From contig JAQGEQ010000161.1 of assembly GCA_034620365.1 (NCBI GenBank), forward strand, positions 806,001-870,000: DNA of 64,000 nucleotides, read 5' to 3'. Under the pieces are notes generated by a model that was not told where the DNA came from, made no database searches, and was given only the letters and a program-made list of their open reading frames with translations. This stretch comes from Pegea sp. RAD2-039. Lineage: Eukaryota > Chordata > Thaliacea > Salpida > Salpidae. A program made the position numbers and the translations under genes. Of this stretch, positions 63,989-64,000 are shown piece by piece; position 1 is the stretch's first letter, and every line of letters begins with the position of its first letter.

Positions 63989-64000
63989 AAGGTTTCTAAC

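Overview
The window is animal nuclear DNA and very AT-rich. The genes are broken into many exons with ordinary GT...AG introns, poly-pyrimidine acceptors and long gene-poor gaps, and every recognisable protein is of metazoan type. There is nothing bacterial: no operons, Shine-Dalgarno sites, CRISPR arrays or phage genes. The exact organism cannot be fixed from sequence alone. The mix of tRNA-derived SINEs, CR1/Jockey-like LINE remains, very short introns and many TGACGTCA palindromes makes me think of a tunicate, but that rests on memory and is only a guess.

Layout. (1) 1-1640, minus: nuclear-type uracil-DNA glycosylase UNG, cut by the window start, with a PCNA-binding (PIP-box) first exon. 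(2) 8348-13327, plus: a six-exon class A GPCR of the melatonin/Tre1-Moody/GPR84-like type. (3) 17830-22967, plus: a complete 27-exon Golgi apparatus protein 1 gene (GLG1, about 1165 aa), nearly all introns 44-56 nt. (4) 23.9-25.9 kb, minus: a decayed CR1/Jockey-like LINE. (5) 37865-43132, minus: a nine-exon six-TM protein of the DRAM/TMEM150 (Frag1/DRAM/Sfk1) family. (6) 51923-54607, minus: a complete nine-exon kinetochore gene ZWILCH (about 575 aa). (7) 56554-59108, minus: a five-exon ankyrin-repeat protein, perhaps ANKRD34-like (424 aa). (8) 60.8-63.3 kb: GC-richer islands with strong hairpins and a tRNA-like segment, and at 63.8 kb a possible exon. The gaps between are AT-rich, with one LINE scrap (2.45-2.60 kb) and one well-preserved tRNA-derived SINE (15.9-16.3 kb).

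The genes do not form a pathway: base excision repair, signalling, Golgi trafficking, membrane/lysosome, mitotic checkpoint and scaffolding functions simply sit next to each other. Exon joins below were worked out by hand from splice consensus, reading phase and family similarity recalled from memory. All joins reported keep the frame. The most unusual signals are the cluster of eight TGACGTCA palindromes with a shift to higher GC inside GLG1, and the structured island at 60.8-61.1 kb.
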